The notes under the pieces: model-generated | What the model saw: only the letters and a program-made list of their open reading frames with translations | Told to the model about the DNA's origin: nothing | Databases searched by the model: none | Shown here: positions 46,729-56,855 of the stretch, piece after piece | Layout: every line of letters begins with the position of its first letter | How positions within the stretch are numbered: position 1 is the stretch's first letter | DNA from: Candidatus Melainabacteria bacterium | GTDB taxonomy: Bacteria; Cyanobacteriota; Vampirovibrionia; Obscuribacterales; Obscuribacteraceae | Length of the DNA stretch: 64,000 nucleotides | Assembly (NCBI GenBank): GCA_003151275.1 | Contig: PLXC01000162.1 | Coordinates: forward strand, 16,774-80,773 | Reading direction: 5' to 3' | Program-made: the position numbers and the translations under genes

Positions 46729-47652
46729 TCACTCATTGAAAAGAGCTAGCGCGGATTTGACCAGTGTTTCCGGGTCTCTTCCACACACCATTTTCAGAGA
46801 ATCATCACCAGACTTAACGACCATCGTCGTGGAAGTTCCACCATCTAGATTGAGCGCCTCCACACACCCCAAACGCTTCATTAATTCAGCTACCTGAGCC
46901 AATGTCAGCCCCGCTGAGAACTCATCCTGGCGCTTGCTCGCTACACACAAAAGCAGCACCTGCTTGCCATTCTTAGTGATACCAACTGCGGTGCGAGCGG
47001 CCGGTTTATTAACGCCTACTGAATCGACCAACTTTCCGTCTGCTTCAGTTCTGACAAACGCCTCTTCGGTAGCTGTAAGTGTCGGTAGCAGTCGGGGTCC
47101 CGCTTGTATCGCGTGTACAAGAGTTTTATGCTGTCCGATCGGTGTATCGTGAGCAGCGATCGCCAGCTCGATATTGCCAGTTTTACTCTTCATCACTCTC
47201 AATTCGCTGCGCTTAAAAATGGTCTCAAGGAACGGCTTCAGTTTGACATTACCGGTCAGAGCCTTGTTCTCCGTAGGGTCGCAAACTTTTATGCCGTCCA
47301 CGGTTATGTAACTGGTACTTTCGCCATTGCTTAGATTGAAAAACGCGCCGTTGACAGCCGCTAATGCCCCGGTAAGACGCGCCGTAGCAGTTGTTGTCGC
47401 CGTCGTTTTATTGACGACTGGTCTAATCTGTAAATCGTGTCGACCTAAATCCGCTACCAACAAATAAACATTGCTGCCATTGGCCGTTTTAAACTCAAAA
47501 TAATGCAGCCCATGGCTCTTGGTTAAGGGCGCGCTCGGCTTTAGTTCAGTCCAGCTGGTGAAATTATCCAAACCACGCACTTCGGCTGCTGGGGCTTCAA
47601 TAGAGAAAGTTAAACAGACCAATAAGCTAACGAACCGGCAAAACACTTTCAT
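46729..47652 (-). CDS. Secreted phosphodiester glycosidase family protein (NAGPA domain)
   Basis: A 307-residue protein with signal peptide (VFCRFVSLLVCLTFSIEAPA). The mature domain follows the NAGPA (phosphodiester glycosidase) order: LGRHDLQIRPVVNK, LAAVNGAFFNLSNG, AIQAGPRLLPTLTA, RTAVGITKNGKQVLLLCV and the conserved ALNLDGGTSTTMVV near the C terminus. In animals the domain uncovers mannose 6-phosphate; in bacteria it is found in cell-wall or exopolysaccharide-related proteins. The substrate here is unknown. It is convergent with atpC and its start faces the bidirectional terminator at 47731-47759. Confidence 0.88.
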   Translation of the reverse strand: MKVFCRFVSLLVCLTFSIEAPAAEVRGLDNFTSWTELKPSAPLTKSHGLHYFEFKTANGSNVYLLVADLGRHDLQIRPVVNKTTATTTATARLTGALAAVNGAFFNLSNGESTSYITVDGIKVCDPTENKALTGNVKLKPFLETIFKRSELRVMKSKTGNIELAIAAHDTPIGQHKTLVHAIQAGPRLLPTLTATEEAFVRTEADGKLVDSVGVNKPAARTAVGITKNGKQVLLLCVASKRQDEFSAGLTLAQVAELMKRLGCVEALNLDGGTSTTMVVKSGDDSLKMVCGRDPETLVKSALALFNE

Positions 47653-47730
47653 GATTTTGTTGTCTGAGTCTTATCAACGGGTGCGGATTGCTTTTACATA
47701 TAGTTTTCAAAATAGTCTAACAGCAAAGAA

Positions 47731-47759
47731 AACCGCCGAGCTGAGTCGGCGGTTTTTTT
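47731..47759 (-). terminator. Bidirectional terminator-like hairpin after the aldehyde dehydrogenase gene
   Basis: CCGCCGA (47733-47739) pairs with TCGGCGG (47746-47752) around GCTGAG. It is followed by seven T on the plus strand and TTTTCTTT on the minus strand. Since the dehydrogenase gene ends 23 bases away on the minus strand, this is its likely terminator. Confidence 0.88.
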
Positions 47760-47781
47760 GTTTATGTTGTTGTGCGCTTAA

Positions 47782-49275
47782 TTAAGCGAGATTGACCCAA
47801 ACGCTCTTGATGTTTGTGTACAAATCAATCGAGTGCTTGCCAAGCTCACGGCCATAGCCGCTCATCTTGTAACCACCAAATGGAATCGCAGGATCGAGCA
47901 TGTTGACGCAATTAACCCAGATTGTGCCAGCCTTGATCTGAGCAGCAAGTTTGTGGGCCTTTTTAACGTCACTTGTCCAAACAGCGCCCGACAAACCGTA
48001 GGTAATCTTATTCGCTTGCTCAGCAACTTCTTCAACACTGTTGAAAGGAATCACCGCAAGAACTGGTCCAAAGACTTCTTCTTGAGCGATTCTCATGTCG
48101 TTGTGGACACCGGTGAAGATCGTCGGTTTGACGAAGTAACCCTTAGCCAAATCGCCAGCTGGTGCATCTCCGCCGCAGGCAACGGAAGCTCCTTCTTTTT
48201 TAGCGATATCGATGTAGTTGAGGATGCGCTCTTGCTGATCTTTCGAAACCTGAGGACCGATCTGAGTCTTCTCATCCATTCCATTACCTTGTTGCATCTT
48301 AGCGACGCGGGCAAGGAGTTTGCTCATGAATTCATCGTGAATAGATTTTTCCAAGAACAGTCTGGAGCCTGCGCAACAAACCTGCCCTTGATTGAAGAAG
48401 ATACCAGTGATTGCGCCTTTTACAGCAGCATCAATATCTGCGTCAGCAAAGACGATGTTTGGGGCTTTTCCACCGAGTTCAAGCGAGACACGCTTAAGGT
48501 TGCCGATTGACGCTTTGACGATCTCGCGACCAGTCTTGTCCTCGCCAGTGAATGCCACTTTGTCGATGTCCATATGACTGGATATGGCAGAACCAGCTGA
48601 ATCTGCACCAAAGCCGGTGATGATATTCACAACGCCTTCGGGAAATCCAGCTTCTAAAATCAACTCACCAATGCGCAAGGCGGTTAGTGGAGTTTGTTCA
48701 GCGGGCTTTAGAACAATTGCGTTACCGCATGCTAGTGCTGGACCAAGCTTCCAAGCGGCCATAAGCATTGGAAAGTTCCAGGGGATGATCTGGCCAACTA
48801 CGCCTACTGGTTCGCGCAAAGTGTACGTGAACATATTCGGATTAGCGTTGATCGTTTCGCCTTCAATCTTTGTTGCCCAGCCGCCGTAATAGCGGAAGGT
48901 TTCAATGGTCTGAGGAACATCGATGTGCTTAGCTTCGTTGATTGGCTTACCATTATCGAGAGTTTCAAGCTGCGCTAACTCATCGGCATTCTTCTCGATC
49001 AAGTCAGCTAGTTTGAACATAAGCTTGGCGCGCTGAGCTGTGCTCATTTTGCGCCAAGGTCCTTCCTCGACAGCCTTGCGAGCTGCTTTAACAGCTTTAT
49101 CTACGTCAGCCTTCGAGCCCTCCGCAACTTTAGCAATGACTTGATCAGTTGCTGGATTGCGAGTCTCAAACGTCTTACCTGATTCGGCATCTACCCACTT
49201 GCCATCGATGAGTAGCTGTTTGTTCTTAGTGAGGAAATCTTTGCAAAGTAGTTCTTTTTCTTGGACGACGGCCAC
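47782..49275 (-). CDS. NAD(P)-dependent aldehyde dehydrogenase
   Basis: A 497-residue class 1/2-like ALDH oxidising aldehydes to acids. Motifs are LLIDGKWVDAESGKTFETRN, cited as IDGKWVDAESGKTFE, then VVGQIIPWNFPMLMAAWKL, FTGEDKTGREI, the general base Glu in LELGGKAPNIVF and the catalytic Cys in FFNQGQVCCAGSRLF. FGPVLAVIPF and PFGGYKMSGYGRELG follow. The substrate is uncertain; betaine, retinal or acetaldehyde-type enzymes look alike. GTG at 49275 has GGAGGG seven bases upstream, while the longer ATG at 49323 adds 16 unrelated residues. No partner gene is adjacent. Confidence 0.94.
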   Translation of the reverse strand: MAVVQEKELLCKDFLTKNKQLLIDGKWVDAESGKTFETRNPATDQVIAKVAEGSKADVDKAVKAARKAVEEGPWRKMSTAQRAKLMFKLADLIEKNADELAQLETLDNGKPINEAKHIDVPQTIETFRYYGGWATKIEGETINANPNMFTYTLREPVGVVGQIIPWNFPMLMAAWKLGPALACGNAIVLKPAEQTPLTALRIGELILEAGFPEGVVNIITGFGADSAGSAISSHMDIDKVAFTGEDKTGREIVKASIGNLKRVSLELGGKAPNIVFADADIDAAVKGAITGIFFNQGQVCCAGSRLFLEKSIHDEFMSKLLARVAKMQQGNGMDEKTQIGPQVSKDQQERILNYIDIAKKEGASVACGGDAPAGDLAKGYFVKPTIFTGVHNDMRIAQEEVFGPVLAVIPFNSVEEVAEQANKITYGLSGAVWTSDVKKAHKLAAQIKAGTIWVNCVNMLDPAIPFGGYKMSGYGRELGKHSIDLYTNIKSVWVNLA

Positions 49276-49475
49276 GGTTAGACCCTCCAGAGAGTGTTGA
49301 TGAAAGCATCTCGTGAAAGCCAAGCTTCACGTTTGATAGCGATAATCATGCGCTATAAATCAACGTTTTCTTAATCTCTTAAGATTGCTCTAACTTTGTT
49401 CGAATCGCCGATAGGTCTTGTTTTACGGCATGACTGTTACAATTTTAAGCTTTACCAGCTGTGAAGGAGTACAAG

Positions 49476-51665
49476 TTGATCTCCCAGAAAAATTCGGGTG
49501 CTCGGGGAAGACAGTTCGACTTATTTTGGATCAGCGCAATCGCGTTATTTATAGAATTGATCGTCATCCGCTGGATGTCGTCGGAGATTCGGGCATTCTC
49601 AATTTTCCGCAATTTCCCCCTAATCGCCTGCTACGTAGGGCTCGGTCTGGGATTCATGAAAGATAAGGGCGACGAACGTTTGTTCAAGCTCTTCCCCTTT
49701 TTATTCATGCTACTTGTGCTCGTTATTGATACCAGCACTTGGACTTCAATTTCCGACATGCTCATGCCCTCGATGCGAATCGGCGGTGGCGCCGCCGGCG
49801 GCTGGTGGGACGCTACTCACCCAGTAGCCGAGGCCGCAAACCATCCAACGGAATACGCCGCGATCTCGATCGCTGTGTTCTTTGCCATATTCGTGCTCGT
49901 GGCTGCAATGATGGCAGGACTCGGACAGCGATTAGGAAAACTCTTCGATGATGGGCCGCCGCTTCAATCGTATCTTTTCAATCTGCTGGGATCGACAGCC
50001 GGAATTGCAGCGTTCTCATTGCTGTCATTTCTATCCACGCCACCACTGATCTGGGTCGCTATCGGCTGCCTAGCGGCGAGTTGGATTTTCAGAGCAAACA
50101 AAGTCGGCATTGCTTTACTCATTACGACAATTGCTCTAGTGGCGTTCATTCCCGCCAAGAGCATTTTTGCCACCGCAGGCAATGACGTGAAACCACAGGT
50201 TTTATGGTCACCTTACCACCGCGTCGAAATGGCACCTCTGTTTATGGGCGGCAAAACAAATCAGATAGGTTATGAAATCTCGGTCAACAAGGCGTTCTTC
50301 CAGCAGCCTTTAAATTTATCCGACGCTTTTTTATCAAGCTTGAATCCAGCAGAACAACAGAGGATGAAAGACTTCCGCTTGGATCAATATGAATTGCCAT
50401 ATCAATTCATCCATCCGAAAAATGTTCTCATTCTTGGAGCTGGCACAGGCAATGATGTGGCCTCGGCCTTGAAATTAGGCGTTGAACAAATCGATGCTGT
50501 AGAAATCGATCCGATGATGATTGAACTTGGCCGGAAGATCCACCCTGAACATCCCTATGACTCGCCGAAGGTACACGTATACATCAATGACGCAAGAGCA
50601 TTCTTGCGACAGCATCAAGATAAATACGATCTTGTTATAACGGCGTTTTTGGACTCGCACGCAGTCGCTGGCAACTCGCTTTCAGTCCGCCTCGACGATT
50701 ATGTTTACACTATCGAAGGCATGCATGATGCACTCTTGCACGTTAATCCGGGCGGTCTCTACAGCGTCACCTATTGTGCAGTAGCCAATTATCTTTCCAA
50801 CAGACTAATCTCTAACATGCGACTGGTGGCGGCAGAATCGAAGTACCCGCCACCACTGATTTTAAATTACAAAGGCGGGGCAATATGGCACCTTTTCACT
50901 CCTACAACGCCGGAGATGATGGCCAAGCTTCCCGAGCTGCAAAAATATGGCTATAAAGATAGCTCCGCAGCTGAAACGGGTGGTATCAAAAACTCGACTG
51001 ACGATTGGCCGTTTCTTTACTTGAATACGGTTTCGTTCGATCCTTTATATCTTGCGATTGTGGCTTGCATCCTGCTCCTTAGTTGGGCAGTGTGCGGCGC
51101 CAGCATTCGCGCCAATCGCTCATCTGGACGCTGGCAATTGTTCTTCCTTGGTTCAGCGTTCATGCTTCTCGAGTTGGCGATTATCGATCGCCTGTCACTC
51201 GTATTCGGAACGACCTGGATCGTCAATTCAATCTGTATCTTTTCGGTTCTCACAGCGATCATTAGCGCCAACGTATTGATCATCAAGAATCCGAAAGTCA
51301 TGCCAATGGAAGCTCTCTACGCTGGGCTGATCATTTCACTAGCGGTTCTATATGCGATACCAGTGCAAACGTTCAACTCGCTGGGAATGTGGGTCGGCGG
51401 TGGAGCAGCATCGCTCTTATCTGTGATACCAGTATTTTTCGCCGGCATGATATTCTCGACATCGTTTGCAAATGAAACTAAACCTCGCGCAGGTTTGGCA
51501 TTCAATATGTTCGGTGCAGTGATAGGTGGTTTGTGCGAATACGTTGGGACATACACAGGAATTCGCAGCCTGCTATTAGTGGCGGCGTTCTTTTATATCG
51601 TTTCCTTCCTCTTTTGGAAGAAATCCACGAGTTCGAGTGGAACCTCAGCCGAGAGTGACGTCTAG
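49476..51665 (+). CDS. Multi-span membrane protein with central spermidine-synthase-like domain
   Basis: A 729-residue protein. An N-terminal membrane domain of about seven spans (residues 1-225) is followed by a soluble methyltransferase-fold domain with NVLILGAGTGNDVASALKLG, DAVEIDPMMIELGRKIHPEH and DLVITAFLDSHA (about 320-430), then a C-terminal membrane domain of about seven spans (510-720). The order is that of SpeE-like membrane proteins, though the first catalytic Asp of true aminopropyltransferases seems absent in VITAFLDSH. The reaction is therefore unclear. TTG at 49476 has AAGGAG six bases upstream; a GTG at 49461 is an alternative. It stands alone. Confidence 0.85.
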   Translation: MISQKNSGARGRQFDLFWISAIALFIELIVIRWMSSEIRAFSIFRNFPLIACYVGLGLGFMKDKGDERLFKLFPFLFMLLVLVIDTSTWTSISDMLMPSMRIGGGAAGGWWDATHPVAEAANHPTEYAAISIAVFFAIFVLVAAMMAGLGQRLGKLFDDGPPLQSYLFNLLGSTAGIAAFSLLSFLSTPPLIWVAIGCLAASWIFRANKVGIALLITTIALVAFIPAKSIFATAGNDVKPQVLWSPYHRVEMAPLFMGGKTNQIGYEISVNKAFFQQPLNLSDAFLSSLNPAEQQRMKDFRLDQYELPYQFIHPKNVLILGAGTGNDVASALKLGVEQIDAVEIDPMMIELGRKIHPEHPYDSPKVHVYINDARAFLRQHQDKYDLVITAFLDSHAVAGNSLSVRLDDYVYTIEGMHDALLHVNPGGLYSVTYCAVANYLSNRLISNMRLVAAESKYPPPLILNYKGGAIWHLFTPTTPEMMAKLPELQKYGYKDSSAAETGGIKNSTDDWPFLYLNTVSFDPLYLAIVACILLLSWAVCGASIRANRSSGRWQLFFLGSAFMLLELAIIDRLSLVFGTTWIVNSICIFSVLTAIISANVLIIKNPKVMPMEALYAGLIISLAVLYAIPVQTFNSLGMWVGGGAASLLSVIPVFFAGMIFSTSFANETKPRAGLAFNMFGAVIGGLCEYVGTYTGIRSLLLVAAFFYIVSFLFWKKSTSSSGTSAESDV

Positions 51666-51696
51666 AACGCTTGCCCTACAACCGGCGCGCGGCTGG

Positions 51697-52212
51697 TTAA
51701 CGCAATCCTGAGCCCTGATTGATGATGCCGGTACTATTATTGGTGGCAGTGCCTTGATTGTTGAAACCAGGATTGTTAGAAGCTGGGTTCGTCGAGTTGG
51801 TCGTCGTAGCCTGAGAAAGTGGTGTCAAATTCAAACTGGTGTTACTCAAACCGGTCAGATTGATGCTGCTAAGACTCTTACCAGCACTGTTCAATCCATT
51901 GGTGCCGCTGTAGCTCTGAATGTTTGTATTAGGTGTGTTGTTAATCTGATTTGCGAACACGGCCACACCACCACGCGCAGTTGGGTATGCCAGAGGACTG
52001 GCGGGATTAGGATAGGTGGGAGTGTTGAAGCTCTGAGGGTTGCGAAAAGTGTATGAACTAAACCCACGCGTTGCACCGAAGTTTGAGCTTGAACCAAAGT
52101 TATTGCTCGCTGTCTGAGCCTTGGCGCAATCTGGAGCAACCCATGTCGTGGTTAAGGTAGCTACCACTAAAAGCGCGCTAAACGAAGCTAATCGGGCTTT
52201 CTGACTAAACAT
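51697..52212 (-). CDS. Secreted Asn/Ser/Thr-rich low-complexity protein
   Basis: A 171-residue protein with signal peptide (RLASFSALLVVATLTTTWVAP, then an AQA cleavage site near residue 33). The mature part is almost free of charge and rich in Asn, Ser, Thr and Gly: NNFGSSSNFGATRGFSSY, SINLTGLSNTSLNLTPLS and NPASNNPGFNNQGTATNN. It has no recognised domain and may be a surface or matrix component. It lies between the membrane protein gene and ftsH. A GGAG-type site is present upstream of the ATG at 52212. Confidence 0.72.
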   Translation of the reverse strand: MFSQKARLASFSALLVVATLTTTWVAPDCAKAQTASNNFGSSSNFGATRGFSSYTFRNPQSFNTPTYPNPASPLAYPTARGGVAVFANQINNTPNTNIQSYSGTNGLNSAGKSLSSINLTGLSNTSLNLTPLSQATTTNSTNPASNNPGFNNQGTATNNSTGIINQGSGLR

Positions 52213-52267
52213 AGTGTCTCCTAATTATCATCCAACCAATGAAGCCAATCTTTGAAGCCAATGCAGT

Positions 52268-54268
52268 CTAAGCAAACTTAGGTTTCAGTCCAGGAGATGT
52301 ATCTGGTGGTTCCTGCTGTTTGTCGGAAGACTTCTCTTTTTCTCGATCAGATTCCTGCAGCAAGACTTTACCGCCATCAAGCACATATGTCGGCGGTGGC
52401 GCTATGGCACTGCTGTCATCGTTGCTTCCAGTTGTTGAAATGAAATCACCAGAGGCACGATTTACTTCTTCGATGATCGCGTCAACTTGAGCTTTGTCGA
52501 GAGTTTCTTTCTCGAGAAGCACTTTCACAATCGCATCCATGTGCGGCCTATGATTCGTAAGGAGGTCTTTGACGCGAGTGTAATTATCACTGACTATCCT
52601 AGTCACTTCTTCGTCAATGATCGTGGCAATGTTTTCGCCGTAATCTCTCTCGTGTCCAAATTCACGTCCAAGAAAAACATGGTCATGACGCTTACCGAAA
52701 GTCATCGGACCTAGTCGATCACTCATACCAAACTCAGTCACCATGCGACGCGCAAGTTTAGTGCTCTTTTCCAAGTCGTCCTGAGCACCAGTAGTGATTT
52801 CGTCATAAATGATTTCTTCAGCGACGCGGCCACCAAGACTAACTCCGATCTGATCGATCAGCTGCGAACGCGTCTGGGTAAGGATGTCTTCTTCTGGGAA
52901 GAACATGGTCAAACCGAGCGCGAAGCCACGTGGAATAATGCTTACTTTGTGCAGCGGATGCGCATTTTTGAGCAGGATGCACATGAGGGCATGACCGACT
53001 TCATGGTAGGCAGTCATTTCCTTTTCTTTGTTGGAAATAATTCTCGTTCTCTTTTCCGGACCAGCAATTACTTTGTCGATTGCCAGCTCAAGATCGTTCA
53101 TTTCGATCTCGCGTTTATCCCCACGAGCCGCTATCAAGGCGGCTTCGTTGATCAAGTTAGACAAGTCTGCACCAGTAAATCCGGGCGTTCTTCGTGCCAG
53201 CACTCTCAATTCAACATCTTTAGAAAGCGGTTTACCCCTGGAGTGCACGTTGAGGATTTGCTCACGCCCAAGCACGTCCGGGCGGTCAATGACGACTTGA
53301 CGGTCGAAACGACCTGGACGCAAAAGGGCAGAGTCCAAGATATCTGGTCGATTTGTCGCAGCAATGACGATAATGCCAGTTGTGCCTTCAAATCCATCCA
53401 TTTCAACTAGCAGTTGGTTCAAAGTTTGTTCGCGCTCGTCGTGACCACCGCCTAGTCCCGCACCACGCTGCCTTCCAACTGCGTCGATTTCATCCACAAA
53501 CACGATACACGGAGCATGTTTCTTGGCTTGATCAAAAAGATCCCGCACGCGAGAGGCTCCAACACCAACAAACATCTCAACAAAGTCAGAACCAGAAATA
53601 CTGAAAAACGGCACGCCGGCTTCACCAGCGACTGCTTTTGCTAATAAAGTTTTTCCAGTTCCTGGTGCCCCTACAAGCAAGACACCTCGAGGTATTCGTG
53701 CACCAAGGGCTTGAAATTTTTCTGGATTCTTCAAGAAATCAACGATTTCCTGCAGTTCCTGCTTAGCTTCATCGATTCCGGCAACGTCAGCAAAAGTCAC
53801 TTTGACTTTGTTGTCGACCATGAGCTTTGCACGACTGCGACCAAAACTCATCGCCTGATTGCCACCAGACTGTGCACTGCGGAACATGAAAAGGAATCCA
53901 ACTAAAAGCAAAATCGGCAGGAAAAATGAGCTAATCAAACTGAACCAGAAGCTAGACTTATCAGGCTCCTTTATGTCGAGCATAATGCCAGACTTATTAA
54001 ACTCTTTAATCAAGTCTTCTTTCGATTCGTTTGGCACGGTGACGGCTTTGTCTCGCTCTGAGCCAGCCATTTTTACTTGAATTATCGACTCACCATTAGT
54101 CATGGTCACACGCTGAATTGCATCTGCTTTACCTTCACGGATGATGTTTTGCAGTTGCGAATAGGTCAACGGCTCGTCATGTTTACTAATGCTAGTTAGC
54201 GAAAATACGAATACGACTAACACTAATAGTAAAAAGAAAACGGCCCATGTGGTTCCGTACTTCCGCAT
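52268..54268 (-). CDS. ftsH: ATP-dependent zinc metalloprotease FtsH
   Basis: A 666-residue membrane AAA protease. TM1 is about residues 7-26 and TM2 about 108-130, with a 75-residue extracytoplasmic domain between. The AAA domain has Walker A GAPGTGKT (200-207), Walker [17 protein letters not shown], the SRH region [20 protein letters not shown] and the pore motif FVG at 233-235. The zinc site is HEVGH at 422-426 (Val for the common Ala). The Pro-rich tail ends in [13 protein letters not shown] is eight bases before the ATG at 54268. It degrades damaged membrane proteins and regulators. Confidence 0.97.
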   Translation of the reverse strand: MRKYGTTWAVFFLLLVLVVFVFSLTSISKHDEPLTYSQLQNIIREGKADAIQRVTMTNGESIIQVKMAGSERDKAVTVPNESKEDLIKEFNKSGIMLDIKEPDKSSFWFSLISSFFLPILLLVGFLFMFRSAQSGGNQAMSFGRSRAKLMVDNKVKVTFADVAGIDEAKQELQEIVDFLKNPEKFQALGARIPRGVLLVGAPGTGKTLLAKAVAGEAGVPFFSISGSDFVEMFVGVGASRVRDLFDQAKKHAPCIVFVDEIDAVGRQRGAGLGGGHDEREQTLNQLLVEMDGFEGTTGIIVIAATNRPDILDSALLRPGRFDRQVVIDRPDVLGREQILNVHSRGKPLSKDVELRVLARRTPGFTGADLSNLINEAALIAARGDKREIEMNDLELAIDKVIAGPEKRTRIISNKEKEMTAYHEVGHALMCILLKNAHPLHKVSIIPRGFALGLTMFFPEEDILTQTRSQLIDQIGVSLGGRVAEEIIYDEITTGAQDDLEKSTKLARRMVTEFGMSDRLGPMTFGKRHDHVFLGREFGHERDYGENIATIIDEEVTRIVSDNYTRVKDLLTNHRPHMDAIVKVLLEKETLDKAQVDAIIEEVNRASGDFISTTGSNDDSSAIAPPPTYVLDGGKVLLQESDREKEKSSDKQQEPPDTSPGLKPKFA

Positions 54269-54509
54269 AATCTTTGCTCCAGAATCCTCGTCATCAGATT
54301 ATATCACGCTAAAACGTATGCTCTAACCCAGCACCTGCCTGGCTTTCGAGCGTTCACAACCACCCTAATTCATTTATAATCAGCAAATCGCTATTCCTGA
54401 CAGCCATTGCAGCGCTTGACATCAAATCCGGGCTGCCACACAAATCAAGGTTGTAACTTGGAACTAAAATTTTTGCCGAATATCAAGCAATCGTTACATA
54501 TCAAGTGGT

Positions 54510-55940
54510 TTAAACCACGATGCAATCTGTTGCCACGTCTAAAACCGAGATCCGGTGTGTCGGTACATTTTTGACTTTAATTTTTTCGCTCAAGCCAACT
54601 CCCGGCACCCAAAGCACCTCGGTTTGGTCCGCAAGCACAACACCTTCAAACACTCTGTCACTCTTATTTTTTCTGCTATGTAGATATTTCTTGAGACTGA
54701 CAGGCTGTGTCATTCCAAGCGGTCGAATCTTATCTGTATCGTGATCGCTTCTCAAAACTAACGGCGGCTCAATTGACGTCAAATCAACAATTGCGCTTAA
54801 CGCTGTCCTATGTGGGAACTGCGCGGGGAGAGTTTCCTCCCATTCTTCTACCCTAATAACCTTACCTAGTGAGAGAATGATTGTGTTGCCAGGCAACTTG
54901 ATTTTTACTGGTTGCAACAACCTTCTGGTACTAGTATCACGAGACTTGTCAATCCAGCGAATATTTTCAGTGTCGACGACGAGATCCCATCTTTCATGTA
55001 GCGTCAGTCTCTTATTTCCGACGTTATCCGCCATCATATTTAATACCGCCTGGACTCGTTCGAATGAAACTTCGATATCGCGATATTCCATCGCTTGACC
55101 GAGGGCGCGCCGCTGTAAGGCCATGTGAACCGCCTGAAACTCTTGTCTACTCCAAGACCTGGCATCTAAACCTCCCAACTGGTTGCAAATTTGCAAAGTA
55201 CATTGATGTAAAAATTCATCCTCCTGCGTCACCACCTCGCGCAATCGCTCTAATTGTCTGGGCATTGAAGGGAATCGGCTTAAGCACAGAGGTAAGACTT
55301 GATTTCGCAAAAAATTCCGAGCGAAATTATCGTTTTGGTTTGAAGAATCAACTCGTGCGGAAATTCGGTTCGAGGACAGAAAACCTAGCACTTCCTGACG
55401 TGAACAGTTGAGCATAGGACGGACCAGCCAAACACCGTTTTTCATCAAACGCGCTGTTTTTATACCGGTCAGCCCAGTGGTGGAGGTACCGCGAAAAAGA
55501 CGAAACAGCAAGGTCTCAATCTGGTCATTGTGCGTGTGAGCCAGCAAAATAATTGTGCTACCAAGCGAGCGGGCGCAGCTGAAGAGAAAATCGTATCTGG
55601 TGGCACGCAACTTCGATTCAGATGCCTTAGGTCGAGCCTCCGTTTCCTCGTAAACTTCAAGCGGAACCAGCAATTCAGCACATAGCTGGCGGCAAAATTG
55701 TTCGTCAAGATCAGATTCGGATCCTCTAGTTTTATGATTTACGTGACAAGCTCTAAGTTCAATACCGAGTTGCTGTGATACCAATCGGCATGCCAAAAGC
55801 ATCGCTGTTGAATCAGGACCTCCGGAAATAGAGGCTATGATGCAAGGCTGCCCATGCAGATCAATATCAAGAGAAAGGTCAGAAAGAGCAGCAGAAATTT
55901 TAGCTACAAACTGGCTGTGCGTGTTTAAATGGAAATCCAT
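54510..55940 (-). CDS. tilS: tRNA(Ile)-lysidine synthase
   Basis: A 476-residue enzyme that converts C34 of the CAU-anticodon tRNA-Ile to lysidine. The N-terminal PP-loop ATPase has SISGGPDSTAML (SGGPDS, 39-44), ACHVNHKTRGSESDLDEQF, and ILLAHTHNDQIETLLFRLFRG. NFARNFLRNQVLPL follows. A C-terminal TilS domain ends about DQTEVLWVPGVGLSEKIKV. A CAT-anticodon tRNA gene lies about 2 kb away at 57666-57738. The ATG at 55940 is accepted although its ribosome binding site is weak. Confidence 0.95.
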   Translation of the reverse strand: MDFHLNTHSQFVAKISAALSDLSLDIDLHGQPCIIASISGGPDSTAMLLACRLVSQQLGIELRACHVNHKTRGSESDLDEQFCRQLCAELLVPLEVYEETEARPKASESKLRATRYDFLFSCARSLGSTIILLAHTHNDQIETLLFRLFRGTSTTGLTGIKTARLMKNGVWLVRPMLNCSRQEVLGFLSSNRISARVDSSNQNDNFARNFLRNQVLPLCLSRFPSMPRQLERLREVVTQEDEFLHQCTLQICNQLGGLDARSWSRQEFQAVHMALQRRALGQAMEYRDIEVSFERVQAVLNMMADNVGNKRLTLHERWDLVVDTENIRWIDKSRDTSTRRLLQPVKIKLPGNTIILSLGKVIRVEEWEETLPAQFPHRTALSAIVDLTSIEPPLVLRSDHDTDKIRPLGMTQPVSLKKYLHSRKNKSDRVFEGVVLADQTEVLWVPGVGLSEKIKVKNVPTHRISVLDVATDCIVV

Positions 55941-56017
55941 ACACTTCTTACAAATGATCTTTCTGCCAGGGTAGGTTATCCTAGCAGTAACGCCCTAAAC
56001 TTGGTCAAAGAGACGGA

Positions 56018-56833
56018 ATGATGAAAATTCAACCTATCTCTGTAAAACGCATAGTTAACGTGCCTGTCAGCGTGGCCGTGGCTATTTTGTTTTCAACTAT
56101 AAGTCTGCCGCAAGCACAAGCGGATGATGTTCCAGCGCCCTCTCACGAGCCTCTAAAGGGTGGCGTAGAGGATACGAACCTATTGCCCAGCAAACAAGAA
56201 ACATTCAAAGAACAGATTCCCATGGCCGTGCCTGTGCCAAAGAAAAAATTGGACGGCAAGCTTGAACACGCCGACCCCAATCCTTTGGAAGGACGCGCTC
56301 AAGATGATGGCGATGCCAATCTCCAAGGCATGACCGGTCAAACGGATAAAAAAGTTTTGCAAGGAAGCGCACAACAGCTTGATGGCGCTGTTGGTGAGGA
56401 TCCTGATACTACTGACCAAGAGTTGATGGTCGAATGGGATGCTTGGCGCAACCGTTTTCTGCAAGCAGTTCAATCAGATGTGCAAAGCAATCTCAATAAT
56501 TCAGACGATAGCATGTTGCGCTGGGACCCTCGCAATCAGACTGTGATCCGACAGTTCCCGCTAGGAACCGTTGCCTGGTTTAAATGCGATATCAGAGAAG
56601 ATTTGAAGATAGTCAACTTTCAGTTAGTGAAATCGTCTGGTTATCCTAACTACGACAGAATTGTTATGGACGCAGTCGCCGCACTCAACGGCACCAACAT
56701 TCTCCGCTTTCCCTCAAAATCAAAACGCCACAAAGTAAATCAAATGGCTGGAATTCAAACGGCAACACAATCCACAAAAGAATTCTTTCGTTTCGGCGAC
56801 GTGGAAAAGTATCGTGTTCCCAGTGGCCAATAG
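56018..56833 (+). CDS. Secreted protein with TonB-like C-terminal domain and LxG repeats
   Basis: A 271-residue protein with a signal peptide (VPVSVAVAILFSTISLPQAQA). Residues about 35-135 are polar, with imperfect ten-residue units around a Leu-x-Gly step: PLKGGVEDTN, KLDGKLEHAD, PLEGRAQDDG, NLQGMTGQTD, VLQGSAQQ and LDGAVGEDPD. Residues about 140-270 look like a TonB-C fold: WRNRFLQAVQSDVQSNL, GTVAWFKCDI and NFQLVKSSGYPNYDRIVMDA, with no N-terminal TonB membrane anchor. It may link envelope components. It is divergent from tilS. The family assignment is by pattern only. Confidence 0.72.
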   Translation: MMKIQPISVKRIVNVPVSVAVAILFSTISLPQAQADDVPAPSHEPLKGGVEDTNLLPSKQETFKEQIPMAVPVPKKKLDGKLEHADPNPLEGRAQDDGDANLQGMTGQTDKKVLQGSAQQLDGAVGEDPDTTDQELMVEWDAWRNRFLQAVQSDVQSNLNNSDDSMLRWDPRNQTVIRQFPLGTVAWFKCDIREDLKIVNFQLVKSSGYPNYDRIVMDAVAALNGTNILRFPSKSKRHKVNQMAGIQTATQSTKEFFRFGDVEKYRVPSGQ

Positions 56834-56855
56834 TTACGCCAAGATTGAACCGATA

